DNA of 22,284 bases from a virus. How positions within the stretch are numbered: position 1 is the stretch's first letter; the number at the start of each line of letters is the position of its first letter. The stretch covers positions 1 to 22,284 of IMG/VR virus record IMGVR_UViG_3300020180_000126; one strand, written 5' to 3'. This document shows, piece after piece, positions 12,295-20,174 of the stretch. The translations under genes and the position numbers were made by a program. Below the pieces are notes generated by a model, which did not search any database, had not been told where the DNA came from, and was given only the letters and a program-made list of their open reading frames with translations.

Positions 12295-12714
12295 CTAAGT
12301 CCGAAGCCAATGAACCATTAAATCGAATGAGCATACGTGTCGCTGTAGGTCGCCGCCGTCGCTGTCCTCATCCTCATATTCTCGCCGACCATCTTCCAAC
12401 ATCACGCTCCGAATTTGCAAGCTCGCATAAAGACCTTTGAGTGTATCTATACCGCACCAAATTATGGAATCCGCCACACTACGGCACGACTCAGCCGTCG
12501 CTGCGAAGCACTCTAATTGAATCCTTGTAGATACAATTCCAGCCAATCCGTCTAGTGCGTGATCGTATGACTCCGAGAGTATCCTCATAGTCACAGCCGG
12601 TATCACAGCGTTTTGCCGCAGCCGCTTAACCTCAATGCGTTGCCCAACTAAATCGGTTATTGCCGTCTTATTTAGCAGATACATTCGCACGGATTTGATT
12701 ACGTCTGCTGCCAT
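12295..12714 (-). CDS. Tail terminator / tail completion protein, 139 aa
   Basis: Starts MAADVIKSVRMYLLNKTAIT with D-L-V-G-Q-R-I, and contains AVIPAVTMRILSESYDHALD, STRIQLECFAATAESCRSVA and a C-terminal FDLMVHW. That is the layout of DUF3168-type tail completion proteins (helix, strand, then a strand with 'RIQLEC-A'). These cap the growing tail and join it to the head. The ATG at 12714 overlaps the stop of the previous gene by one base. Gene order supports the call. Confidence 0.75.
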   Translation of the reverse strand: MAADVIKSVRMYLLNKTAITDLVGQRIEVKRLRQNAVIPAVTMRILSESYDHALDGLAGIVSTRIQLECFAATAESCRSVADSIIWCGIDTLKGLYASLQIRSVMLEDGRREYEDEDSDGGDLQRHVCSFDLMVHWLRT

Positions 12715-13190
12715 CAATTGTCTTTCATTACCTGATCGATTTTTGTACTGAGCGTTGCTTTCATATTGCTTAGTTGCTCCGATCTCGTTTCATCGAATGC
12801 CTGTACTATCCAATTGCGTATTTGTGAGACTACTTTTCCTGTGCGAAGGCCCCACAGTACTTGCCTACGACCTTTCGGACTCGTGTTGAAATAAGCCTTA
12901 TTGCCTGCTGGCCATTCTGGACCAACCACACCAAGCGTTCCCTTTTGATATTTCCGCACCACACGCTTGATTGTTTTCCAAAGTGGAATATTCCAATTAG
13001 CCGAGTTGACTTGATTCTTGATGCGTTTTTTTGCTGAACCTGTTTTGCTGGATCTAGGAGCCAGCGCCCTAGCTCGTGTTACGATTGGCTGCGTACCTGC
13101 TTTGATTACGGCATCACCCACCTGCCAACGCTCCAATTTTGGCACCATGTTGAACATGCGTTCTAATTCCGCATCCGTTGGCAATTGCAT
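12714..13190 (-). CDS. HK97 gp10-like head-tail protein
   Basis: The product from the preferred ATG at 13190 begins MQLPTDAELERMFNMVPKLE and has RARALAPRSSKTGSAKKRIK, the 'A-P-x-x-T-G-x-L/A-x-x-x-I' signature region of gp10-like proteins. Then come VGPEWPAGNKAYFNTSPKGR and a helical C-terminus. Alternatives are the ATG at 13253 or GTG at 13214, which would add residues and overlap the head-closure gene by up to 47 nt; none has a clear Shine-Dalgarno. The start is therefore uncertain. Family role is head-tail joining or tail completion. Confidence 0.7.
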   Translation of the reverse strand: MQLPTDAELERMFNMVPKLERWQVGDAVIKAGTQPIVTRARALAPRSSKTGSAKKRIKNQVNSANWNIPLWKTIKRVVRKYQKGTLGVVGPEWPAGNKAYFNTSPKGRRQVLWGLRTGKVVSQIRNWIVQAFDETRSEQLSNMKATLSTKIDQVMKDN

Positions 13191-13206
13191 TTTTACGTCG
13201 AGTTTA

Positions 13207-13551
13207 TTAGCCACTTGCAGTACAGTGCAGTTCGATGAATCGTCTTCCGCCATCAACAGGATTGACGTACAAAATTCCGTATGTTGTCGAGCCGTAAAGG
13301 AGCCTCTGCGTAGTTAAATATCCGTCGCGAAAGTGAACTGTGAAAATTGCATTTACTCCTGCGTCAACTTGTCTGCCGCGAAGTGTTTCTCCACCTGAAA
13401 TAGGATCGTAGCTCGCTGGTTCATTGGCCCATAACGCTGCCCATGTCTCTGTGCGATCGCCCGCAGAAGATACAGCAATCGTCAACGACTGAACCTCTAC
13501 GCGCTCGCGCATCGCACCCAATCGGAATCCTCTGCCCGGTCGCCAAGTCAT
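13207..13551 (-). CDS. Head closure / head-tail adaptor protein, 114 aa
   Basis: Starts MTWRPGRGFRLGAMRERVEV then QSLTIAVSSAGDRTETWAAL and WANEPASYDPISGGETLRGR, ending GILYVNPVDGGRRFIELHCT. The 'M-R-E-R-V-E-V-Q-x-L ... W-A-x-L-W-A ... R' pattern is that of SPP1 gp16-like head-closure proteins. The ATG at 13551 overlaps the connector stop (ATGA). An internal Met at residue 14 is where many family members start, so the first 13 residues could be an extension. Order between connector and gp10-like protein supports the call. Confidence 0.8.
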   Translation of the reverse strand: MTWRPGRGFRLGAMRERVEVQSLTIAVSSAGDRTETWAALWANEPASYDPISGGETLRGRQVDAGVNAIFTVHFRDGYLTTQRLLYGSTTYGILYVNPVDGGRRFIELHCTASG

Positions 13552-14135
13552 GGATAAGTTGGCCTCAGTGTTCTCGCAACCAAATTTTCATAAGCCCTCC
13601 ATGTTTGCATGTTATCACTTAGCAGCATGTCGCGATTCAGAAAGTTATGGCCGACCAGTAGCTTCATCGCTTGCTTGTGGTACGCAGGAACCGCTGCCGC
13701 GCTCGAATAACCAGCCACGTAAGTTATGGTCATCGCGTCCCATCTCGAAAGCGTCGATGGCCAGAACTGTAGGTACTTGAGCCGCACTGATCGACTCGGC
13801 GCATCAAGCCCATAAATGGAACTCAGTAGAGTCTGCTGCGTATTTGTCGAGTCGTAATAAGTAATCGATGTGATTGACTGAATAGGTCTCGATGGTAGGT
13901 CAATTTCATCGTCGTTAGGGAATCCGACCGTCACCGATAATGTTTGCGTCAGGCATGTAGAGTCAGTGTCTTTTTCCCACTGTTCCCTTGCCGCCTGGAT
14001 CAGTTCGTTGAGGTGGTCGTCGTGTGAGGTGTCCGTCGGGCTCAGTTCGCACTGCTTCGCTGCTTGCGCTCTCGTCAGCGGCTCGATTGTCGGCCCGGTT
14101 ACTACTGTCGGCCTGCTGACTGATACTCCCGACAT
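13548..14135 (-). CDS. Head-tail connector protein, 195 aa
   Basis: Starts MSGVSVSRPTVVTGPTIEPL then TRAQAAKQCELSPTDTSHDD, HLNELIQAAREQWEKDTDST. This 'EPLT-x-x-x-A ... DD-x-L-x-x-L-I-x-A-A-R-x-x-x-E-x-x-T' is the signature of HK97 gp6-like connectors. The C-terminal half (MTITYVAGYSSAAAVPAYHK, AMKLLVGHNFLNRD) is also as in the family. AAGG lies 9 nt before the ATG at 14135. Its first 173 nt overlap the 13963-14244 gene in another frame. Confidence 0.85.
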   Translation of the reverse strand: MSGVSVSRPTVVTGPTIEPLTRAQAAKQCELSPTDTSHDDHLNELIQAAREQWEKDTDSTCLTQTLSVTVGFPNDDEIDLPSRPIQSITSITYYDSTNTQQTLLSSIYGLDAPSRSVRLKYLQFWPSTLSRWDAMTITYVAGYSSAAAVPAYHKQAMKLLVGHNFLNRDMLLSDNMQTWRAYENLVARTLRPTYP

Positions 14136-14244
14136 CTTTAGCGACCTTTCTGGAAATCAATAGATTTGCAACACCGTCCGACATTAAAGTAAATACGTGA
14201 CCTGGACGAAAGCCATTCCAATGCACTAACAATTCAACTCGCAT
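13963..14244 (-). CDS. Small protein with overprinted C-terminal tail, 93 aa
   Basis: The ATG at 14244 follows a strong GGAGG and overlaps the stop of the glycosyltransferase-like gene. Residues 1-36 (MRVELLVHWNGFRPGHVFTL then MSDGVANLLISRKVAK) match a familiar small phage protein placed just before the connector. Such proteins usually end soon after the 'LLISR-x-x-A' segment. Here the frame runs on for about 57 low-complexity residues (DSSNRADNRAADESASSEAV and a Pro/Gly/Arg tail) inside the connector gene. The start is secure; the tail may be accidental. Function unknown. Confidence 0.6.
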   Translation of the reverse strand: MRVELLVHWNGFRPGHVFTLMSDGVANLLISRKVAKDVGSISQQADSSNRADNRAADESASSEAVRTEPDGHLTRRPPQRTDPGGKGTVGKRH

Positions 14245-14995
14245 TTTGTTCCTCCCAGTCGCTTGGATAAATATGCCTTGCATTCATCCGCTCATCGTGA
14301 ATCGCAACCATTTCCTCGAGGTGTCCAATTCTCGTTGCTGGATCGAAATAGACTGAGTTGCCCGCCTTCTTCCAGGCCATCCAAAACGATACATCGTCAT
14401 CAATCTTGTTCGGTCCCCAGCTTCCGTTTTCGTCAGGCGTCGCGTGAAACCATGGCTTCGGAACGCCCTTCAACTTTTTAAGATCCAGGACAGTCAAACC
14501 AAAGTGTGCCGTCGTACCGAGTAGCGGCGAACCATCCCATTGAATCTGCTTTGCATCACCTACCTGCACGCCCAGTGGTGACGTGCCAAGCATGGCTAAC
14601 TTGCCTCTTCGTACCTGCATCGGTGCGATTGCGTCGATGTGATCGTGTTCAACAACTAGCGCAATCAACCGAGTCAATTGTTTTGCAGTGAACAGCGAAT
14701 CAAAATCGATTGTTACAGCGTACTGACAATCAGACTCAACTAACTGCTCGAGCATTATCTGCATGCACTGACCGTAAAAAACACCAAGTGAAACAGTCAG
14801 AGGAATCTGCAATTCCTTCAGCACTGCCTCAATTTTATTTCTTGCGTAAGTGATCTCATGCCTTGGTGCGGTCATGATCGCCGCAATCTTAATTAATTCC
14901 GACCCTTGTCGCTGGGTTAGAATAAATCGCGTTGCTAAGCTTTTTACAAGCCGATATATACTGGCCGAAATCTTAATCAATTTGCTTTGTTCCAT
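14234..14995 (-). CDS. GT-A glycosyltransferase-like protein, 253 aa
   Basis: The core begins at about residue 36 (KIAAIMTAPRHEITYARNKI) with a helix (QIMLEQLVESDCQYAVTIDF) leading to a D97-F-D99 DxD-type motif, as in GT-A enzymes using a nucleotide sugar. Later segments are HFGLTVLDLKKLKGVPKPWF and DDDVSFWMAWKKAGNSVYFD with H225, typical of the acceptor/metal side. The first 35 residues are an extra amphipathic stretch. GGAG with an 8-nt spacer precedes the ATG, sharing CGGAGCGAAAC with the methyltransferase leader. It may glycosylate a virion or host target. Sugar and acceptor are unknown. Confidence 0.7.
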   Translation of the reverse strand: MEQSKLIKISASIYRLVKSLATRFILTQRQGSELIKIAAIMTAPRHEITYARNKIEAVLKELQIPLTVSLGVFYGQCMQIMLEQLVESDCQYAVTIDFDSLFTAKQLTRLIALVVEHDHIDAIAPMQVRRGKLAMLGTSPLGVQVGDAKQIQWDGSPLLGTTAHFGLTVLDLKKLKGVPKPWFHATPDENGSWGPNKIDDDVSFWMAWKKAGNSVYFDPATRIGHLEEMVAIHDERMNARHIYPSDWEEQNAS

Positions 14996-15017
14996 CTGTT
15001 TCGCTCCGGATGGTTTT

Positions 15018-15443
15018 TTATCCTACTTTGACATCAGCTCCGAGCATCGTCGCTGATTCCGATATGACATTCTTGTAAACTGTCGCTTGAACTATCGTTC
15101 CAACAGCACCGTTAGTCGTGGTGTCAGGTGTGACAGTTACGTTCAAATAACGCTTGCGGCCTTCCATGTCGATCATCGTCGTACCAACCATCGCCGCAGT
15201 GTTGTCCAGCGTCCGGTTAAACGATGCGTTGAATGTCGCAAAGTTACTCGCAGTCGTGTCGTCAGATTCCTTGACAACGATCGCTACGTTAGTGGAATTC
15301 GTATTCACTTCCACGCCGAGGATGACGCGAAGAACAGCATAATTTGCTCCCGCACAATCCAAATTGCTTGAGGTTCGAGCTGTCGTTGCCGCCGTAATTG
15401 GTGCGAGGATAACGCTATCAGTTCCTAATTGTCCGATTTTCAT
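15018..15443 (-). CDS. Small capsid-associated protein candidate, 141 aa
   Basis: Starts MKIGQLGTDSVILAPITAAT and is beta-type and Thr/Ala/Asn-rich throughout (GVEVNTNSTNVAIVVKESDD, GRKRYLNVTVTPDTTTNG, ending ATMLGADVKVG). GAGAGA lies before the ATG at 15443. It is the first gene after the major capsid protein, across a stable UUCG hairpin. In many phages this place holds a decoration or head-stabilising protein; here that is an inference from location and fold type. Alternative: an unrelated structural protein. Confidence 0.6.
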   Translation of the reverse strand: MKIGQLGTDSVILAPITAATTARTSSNLDCAGANYAVLRVILGVEVNTNSTNVAIVVKESDDTTASNFATFNASFNRTLDNTAAMVGTTMIDMEGRKRYLNVTVTPDTTTNGAVGTIVQATVYKNVISESATMLGADVKVG

Positions 15444-15484
15444 TTTGTGTATCTCTCTATTTCGATTTGAATAATGTTAAAGGT

Positions 15485-15514
15485 GTGCCGGTCAATCCGA
15501 AGACTAACCGGCAC
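15485..15514 (-). terminator. Stable UUCG-capped hairpin after the capsid gene
   Basis: In transcript sense GTGCCGGTTAGTC, the loop TTCG, and GATTGACCGGCAC form a 13-bp stem (two G-T pairs) closed by a C(UUCG)G tetraloop, 24 nt after the capsid stop. Only a weak T-tract follows (ACCTTTAAC), so it may act as a partial terminator or an mRNA 3' stabiliser rather than a full stop. Confidence 0.6.
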
Positions 15515-15538
15515 GAACCCACCGGAGCGAACAGTGGA

Positions 15539-16930
15539 CTAGGATGCAGCCGACTTCAGCGCAATGATTGGACGGTTCCGAATAGTCTCGCCGCGCTCGT
15601 GGTTGTTGATCGCGATGCGTTCGGTCGTTTTTACGCCGATCTGGTCAAACTCAAAGTAGCGCTCAGTGGCAATTTCGGTTCTAACGCTGCGGCGAGTTCC
15701 GTAACTTGAAGACAAGCGAAGGTCACCGAAGTAGGCCAGAATGGTCGAAATTAAAGTGCCACTTGTGCTTGGCATAACCTGCACAAATGAAACCGGATAT
15801 CCGAGGAACATAGGTTGCATAACACCGTTTGAAAGCGTTACGTTGCTGTTCCCGCCCGCAGCATTCATTAGCCGATACGCACTAGCGTAATAGACAGCCG
15901 AATGCATGAACCAACGTGGTGATGCCGCAGCGTACTGTGGATACAATCCAAGTGCAGCCTCGAAGTCGGCAAAATCAAGAGTAGATGCACCCACGTTGCC
16001 AGCCAGTGCGTCTTGAATAGCGCCTGATGCAAGCGCGTTTTTCAAACCAAGTATGCCACCATACGTCGATGTTCCGTCACCGTTGAATGCAGCGTCGTCA
16101 ATCTTGTCGGCCATCGAGTAAGCCATCGACATAGTGAGCATGTCACCGATATCGATAACCGCATCCTCATCAAGTTCGGAAGATATTCGAGTGAGCGCCG
16201 CCAACTTGCGAGCCATCAATTCAGCTTCGCCGATTACAGGATCGCTGGCAGTGATTTCTCCAGTGTTGGAGGAATTCGCTTCGCCGACCCAATAGGCAAC
16301 AACGTCAGTCAGCAACCGAGGAACTCGTATGATGTCAGCGCCCATCGGAACCCTGTTCGCGAACTGCGGGAAGACACCCCTTTCCTCTCGCAAGCGAATC
16401 ATAGCGGTCTGCATTTCCTCAGGCACCATGAAGCCACCCTTACTGTTGTCGCTGGTACTCATCGCAGCAGAGACGTCAAGCAATCCGTGGTTGCGGCAGA
16501 AATGAATTGCTGCCGAATTGCCGAACACCTTAGCGAGAATCACATTGCCAGCGATGTATGCGTTGCGCTCCGCATCTTCGCCCTTGAATGCCTTCAATTC
16601 GCTGTGCATTTTCGCTTTGGCCGGAACCTTGATCGCGGAAAAGCGATAGTTACTTGCTTCTCTCGCGACGATCTCACCACGCTCTTTTTGCTGATCCGCA
16701 ATCTCAGCATCGATGCGTGCCGATGCTCGCTGGTTGCGTTCGTGTTCCACCTTGATCGCAGTTTTGAGTTGCGCTTGGCAATTAGGAATGAGCTTTTCCG
16801 CAAGGTCCGTTACTCGAACGGTTTCCTCCGGGCTCATTTCGCGTTCTTCGCGCTCGCTGACGGCTACAATCGCATCCAATTCGTCGCGATATTCGCCGAT
16901 CGTTTCGTTAATCTGACTTGCAGTTCTCAT
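15539..16930 (-). CDS. HK97-type major capsid protein, 463 aa
   Basis: Residues 1-90 are a charged coiled-coil delta region (MRTASQINETIGEYRDELDA). The capsid fold begins near residue 150 with GLLDVSAAMSTSDNSKGGFM then VPEEMQTAMIRLREERGVFP. P-domain and A-domain blocks follow (YWVGEANSSNTGEITASDPV, ALTRISSELDEDAVIDIGDM, DDAAFNGDGTSTYGGILGLK). Protease cleavage between delta region and mature shell is expected near residues 150-160. GAGG lies 7 nt before the ATG at 16930. A promoter and structured leader lie upstream. Call is strong from sequence and order. Confidence 0.95.
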   Translation of the reverse strand: MRTASQINETIGEYRDELDAIVAVSEREEREMSPEETVRVTDLAEKLIPNCQAQLKTAIKVEHERNQRASARIDAEIADQQKERGEIVAREASNYRFSAIKVPAKAKMHSELKAFKGEDAERNAYIAGNVILAKVFGNSAAIHFCRNHGLLDVSAAMSTSDNSKGGFMVPEEMQTAMIRLREERGVFPQFANRVPMGADIIRVPRLLTDVVAYWVGEANSSNTGEITASDPVIGEAELMARKLAALTRISSELDEDAVIDIGDMLTMSMAYSMADKIDDAAFNGDGTSTYGGILGLKNALASGAIQDALAGNVGASTLDFADFEAALGLYPQYAAASPRWFMHSAVYYASAYRLMNAAGGNSNVTLSNGVMQPMFLGYPVSFVQVMPSTSGTLISTILAYFGDLRLSSSYGTRRSVRTEIATERYFEFDQIGVKTTERIAINNHERGETIRNRPIIALKSAAS

Positions 16931-17030
16931 TGTCTGGCCTCTCTTTAGTGAGCAGGCCAGATACGAAAAAAGCAGCTTGGCCTGCGAACGTGAAAACTAA
17001 TGTTCCTCGTTGCTTGGCCGTGCTGCTTAA
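16931..17030 (-). promoter_or_regulatory. Structured capsid leader with competing hairpins
   Basis: In transcript sense three pairings compete. AAGCAGC (17028-17022) with GCTGCTT (16976-16970) is followed by six U, terminator-like. GCAGGCCA (16985-16978) pairs with TGGCCTGC (16959-16952). TCTGGCC (16961-16955) pairs with GGCCAGA (16939-16933), and this last stem covers part of the capsid ribosome site. The second and third share bases 16955-16959, so they exclude each other. The layout resembles an attenuator or switch, but no known riboswitch class is recognised. Confidence 0.5.
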
Positions 17031-17090
17031 GAGTCTGACGGTTGAGCGAATCGATTTGTTATTTGCAGATATTTCTTCCGCGTGCCATTG

Positions 17091-17120
17091 AATATAAGCA
17101 AACTATTGTCGTAATGTCAA
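17091..17120 (-). promoter_or_regulatory. Sigma70-like promoter of the capsid gene
   Basis: TTGACA (17120-17115) is a perfect -35 box, 18 nt from TATATT (17096-17091), close to the TATAAT -10. The predicted start is near 17084, about 150 nt before the capsid ATG. The -35 box overlaps the methyltransferase stop codon. It would allow the capsid gene and downstream genes to be expressed more strongly than terminase and portal. Confidence 0.65.
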
Positions 17121-17851
17121 GCAGTTGCGCGAATAAATCCTCGACACTCACCTAAGGATTTAGGTTTATCCGTCAATTTCCAATACTCAATATCTTTGAA
17201 TCCAGCCGCTTGCACCATCGACGCCCAGCACTTTATCGTGGCTACCCACCAGTTGCTGCGGTTCATTCCGTACTCTTCCCCTGGGTAAAACTCAGCTACC
17301 ATTTCACTGCCGTCATAGACTTTATCCGAATAGGCCGACTTCATATTGTCCAGGATTGCCGTCTCAATGTGAATTGTTCCTCCTCGTCGCGTTAATTCGA
17401 AAAGATCCCGAAGTGCCTTGAATGGGTTTTGTAAATGATACAAAACACCAAAAAGGAAAATGCAATCGTACCGCCCGCCCTCATGTCCTGAAATATATTC
17501 AACGCCACGTTCAATTCGAGTGCATTTATTTCGATAACCTAATGCATCCGCACATAGATCAAATGTTTGCCACTCATTGTCACGGTCGGCATTGGTTATC
17601 TTCCCGCAAGTGTCCGAAAAATCATCAACTGCATAAACATGATCGGCACCACGCTTGATCGCCTCAAAGGTCCAGAATCCATCCCATGCGCCAACGTCAA
17701 GCACAGTCTTTCCAGTTAGATTATCTGGAATGTGATAGGCCCCGACGCTAATTGGTGCCCATCCAGGCGTCGTTATTCCATATGGCAATTCAATGCGATG
17801 ATACCAGTACGGAATAGCCGCAACAGCCGCTTCTAGCTCTGATTTTTCCAT
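17117..17851 (-). CDS. Class I SAM-dependent methyltransferase, 244 aa
   Basis: Motif I is VLDVGAWDGFWTFEAIKRGA (from residue 50), motif II acidic end is YAVDD (residues 73-77), and motif IV-like IFLFGVLYHLQNPF lies near 131-144. The N-terminal WYHRIELPYGITTPGW block resembles CmoB/DUF1698-type methyltransferases. Here it sits between prohead protease and capsid genes, not with tRNA genes, so its substrate is unknown; it may modify a virion protein, sugar, DNA or tRNA. GGAG precedes the ATG at 17851 by 8 nt in the leader CGGAGCGAAACG, similar to that of the 14234-14995 gene. Likely a cargo gene. Confidence 0.75.
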   Translation of the reverse strand: MEKSELEAAVAAIPYWYHRIELPYGITTPGWAPISVGAYHIPDNLTGKTVLDVGAWDGFWTFEAIKRGADHVYAVDDFSDTCGKITNADRDNEWQTFDLCADALGYRNKCTRIERGVEYISGHEGGRYDCIFLFGVLYHLQNPFKALRDLFELTRRGGTIHIETAILDNMKSAYSDKVYDGSEMVAEFYPGEEYGMNRSNWWVATIKCWASMVQAAGFKDIEYWKLTDKPKSLGECRGFIRATA

Positions 17852-17869
17852 CGTTTCGCTCCGATGTGT

Positions 17870-18583
17870 TTAGTTACTTGGAATTCTCGCAATCATACTT
17901 CTCGCCTCAGCTATCGTCATTCTCAAATTTGAAAACTTAGCCGCCTCGCGCTTTGGAAATGGTGTCCGATCTCCTGCTTTGATTTCGCGATTCTGGATCA
18001 GGCTAGCCGGTACATTGCGTGCGATGTGACGCAGGCCTGCCACCACCGGCTCAATTGCTGCACCATCCATTGTCGCTAGCCCATCAGCAAAACCTGCGTC
18101 AACTGCTTCCTGGCCAACGTACCACGACTCGTTCAACATGATGGTCTTGATCTCATCAACCGTCCGACCGCTTCTTGCTGCGTAATCCGGAATCATTCTC
18201 TGCGCGTACTTATCAAGCACGTCAGCATCTTTCCGCAGTTGCGTAGCATTGCCAAGACTGATTGACCACGGATCGTGAATCATCGTCATCGAATTAGGAG
18301 CCACCAGCCGCGTCGTACCAGCTTGCAGAAGATAGCTACCCATCGACGCAGCAAGCGAGTCAACTATCGTTGTTACGCCTCCTGGATGGCTTTTCATCGC
18401 GTTGTAGATGGCAATGCCTTCATCGACCGATCCGCCAGGCGTGTTCAACCGCACAGTTACGTGTTTGTCTCGCATCTGCGCGAGCGCCCCGATCACGGAC
18501 GCACCGTCAATCAGTCCCCACCATCCTGGACCGATTTCGTCGTAAATTAAAATCTCTGAGGTGTCTAAATTAAACGAGAACAT
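17870..18583 (-). CDS. ClpP-like prohead (head maturation) protease, 237 aa
   Basis: The ClpP/S14 fold shows strand LNTPGGSVDEGIAIYNAM, catalytic serine S80 in DSLAASMGSYL and histidine H103 in MIHDPW; the third Asp is expected in the segment after 140 but was not fixed by eye. C-terminal residues from about 195 are basic (NREIKAGDRTPFPKREAAKF). AGGAG lies 6 nt before the ATG at 18583, which overlaps the portal 3' end by 14 nt. By family knowledge it cuts the capsid delta region and scaffold during head maturation. Order portal-protease-capsid is classical. Confidence 0.9.
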   Translation of the reverse strand: MFSFNLDTSEILIYDEIGPGWWGLIDGASVIGALAQMRDKHVTVRLNTPGGSVDEGIAIYNAMKSHPGGVTTIVDSLAASMGSYLLQAGTTRLVAPNSMTMIHDPWSISLGNATQLRKDADVLDKYAQRMIPDYAARSGRTVDEIKTIMLNESWYVGQEAVDAGFADGLATMDGAAIEPVVAGLRHIARNVPASLIQNREIKAGDRTPFPKREAAKFSNLRMTIAEARSMIARIPSN

Positions 18584-20174
18584 TTTTAACTCCTATTGAA
18601 TTAGCACGATTGGACCAGCTTGAAACGCACTTCGCCACGTTTTCAGCAAGGTTTTCGGTAGTGGAATAGTCGCAAACCTCAAGTATACGCGCTCTCGACT
18701 CAGTACAGTGCGATGTCGCTTCGTCGCGATCGATACCTAGTTCTTCGATCGTATCAGCTAATTTAGGAAGCCAATTTGTATCGTAAAAAGAATCAATCCA
18801 TTGCAGGAAATTCTTTCCCTTGGAAGTCGCTTGCGATGCGCCTTCGCAAACTCGCTTAGCTTCCGTTGAAATCATCTGCTTGAGCCGCGAATCTATGGCT
18901 CTACGTGCAATTTGCGTAGCGTTTCCGTCAGCCGGCGGTGCTTTTGTCGCAGGTAATGCGGCAGCACCTGGAGTGATAGCAGGGTTGCGGAACTCGTCGC
19001 CACCATCGTATGGATTCATATCGAGTTTATCTCGAGCTTCGTTCGGACTCATGATAGTAGCCGCGATCGCACCGGCAAGTGATGTAATAGAAGTTTGGAA
19101 GTCTGATTTCAGCAATGCGGCCGTGTTGAACCGCACAAAGTAGGATTCAGCGTCGAATTCTCTGCGAGGTAACAGCTTATATTCGAGTTCTTCCTCCCAT
19201 CGCTTCAATAATTTATTCAAACAATTCATTAAATACGCAAGGCTTTTCTGCTCGAGTGAATTGTAACTGACACTAGTATCGTCACCTAAAATAGACTCTA
19301 GGCCGAGATACAAAGCCGCGTCTTGACGTTGAAACTTGCGGTTCTCAAGCATTTCCGCGTCTTTATTCGTCGAACCAAGCACGTTGGCAGTCATGCCATC
19401 GCGTAGCAGTCCAGGCAAACCCGCTTTCTCCTTGCCATAGTGCCGCTCCTCAAAGGCTGTCATGAATTCCTGCGCGTCCTTCTCGCCTCGGAATGTATTC
19501 GGCCCAGCTTGCAGCATTAGAGAACCGCCAAAGCCCTTGTCGAGCTGCTTGGCTAGCCGCGTTTCCGTCGAGATCGATGCACCTAAGTTACGCTGTGCAA
19601 TTTTCCGCAGTGCTAATCCATTTATGCCGTCCAGCGACAAACCAGGAATGTGCATTACATCCGCATCGTTGAGCTGAATCAGGCCGTCTTTCTTGCCATC
19701 AATTGAAGGGAAAAACAGACGCAATCTATCATCTTCACTTGGCCGCGAACCATGTATCTTGATTCCGTCGATCATCGTCGTGACACTGCAATCAGGTAGC
19801 AGTGGAATTAACTCAACTGCAAGACCTCCACGCCTTACGATCGCAGCCCTACCGTTGCCATCCAGTAGACAATGAGTCGCCAACAACTCTTTGAAAACGA
19901 TTGGAGTTTGATATGCGTTAGGCCGACGCATCAGCTTGTGGAGATTATGATCGCGGTCTCGCTCGCTGCCTTTTGGTAGCCGCTTGTAGACGCATATCGG
20001 AAGCTGTCCAATGTGGCCGCTGATCTTATTCACACCGTGCCAAATAGGAGCGTAAGACAACGCCTTTTCGCTGCTAATTCGCTTCTCATAGTACGCATCA
20101 CCATCATCAGACCAAGCACCACCAAGCAGCCTGGACAGCCAGCCACCGGTCAAATCAGCAAGTACGTTTATCAT
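18570..20174 (-). CDS. HK97-family portal protein, 534 aa
   Basis: N-terminal part WLSRLLGGAWSDDGDAYYEK leads to the wing and stem regions (ISSEKALSYAPIWHGVNKIS, GHIGQLPICVYKRL) with the family's ELLATHCLLDGNGRAAIVRR and DADVMHIPGLSLDGINGLAL. The crown and clip (RKFQRQDAALYLGLESILGD then LNKLLKRWEEELEYKLLPRR) end near 375. Beyond lies a C-terminal extension of about 120 residues after a Pro/Ala linker, longer than many family members, whose role is unknown. The ATG at 20174 overlaps the terminase stop (ATGA). Confidence 0.92.
   Translation of the reverse strand: MINVLADLTGGWLSRLLGGAWSDDGDAYYEKRISSEKALSYAPIWHGVNKISGHIGQLPICVYKRLPKGSERDRDHNLHKLMRRPNAYQTPIVFKELLATHCLLDGNGRAAIVRRGGLAVELIPLLPDCSVTTMIDGIKIHGSRPSEDDRLRLFFPSIDGKKDGLIQLNDADVMHIPGLSLDGINGLALRKIAQRNLGASISTETRLAKQLDKGFGGSLMLQAGPNTFRGEKDAQEFMTAFEERHYGKEKAGLPGLLRDGMTANVLGSTNKDAEMLENRKFQRQDAALYLGLESILGDDTSVSYNSLEQKSLAYLMNCLNKLLKRWEEELEYKLLPRREFDAESYFVRFNTAALLKSDFQTSITSLAGAIAATIMSPNEARDKLDMNPYDGGDEFRNPAITPGAAALPATKAPPADGNATQIARRAIDSRLKQMISTEAKRVCEGASQATSKGKNFLQWIDSFYDTNWLPKLADTIEELGIDRDEATSHCTESRARILEVCDYSTTENLAENVAKCVSSWSNRANSIGVKNVLV

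Noticed and set aside
16487-16948. 153-codon plus-strand frame opposite the capsid gene
   Set aside because: It is the mirror of the coiled-coil delta region; composition follows from Glu/Arg-rich codons on the other strand.
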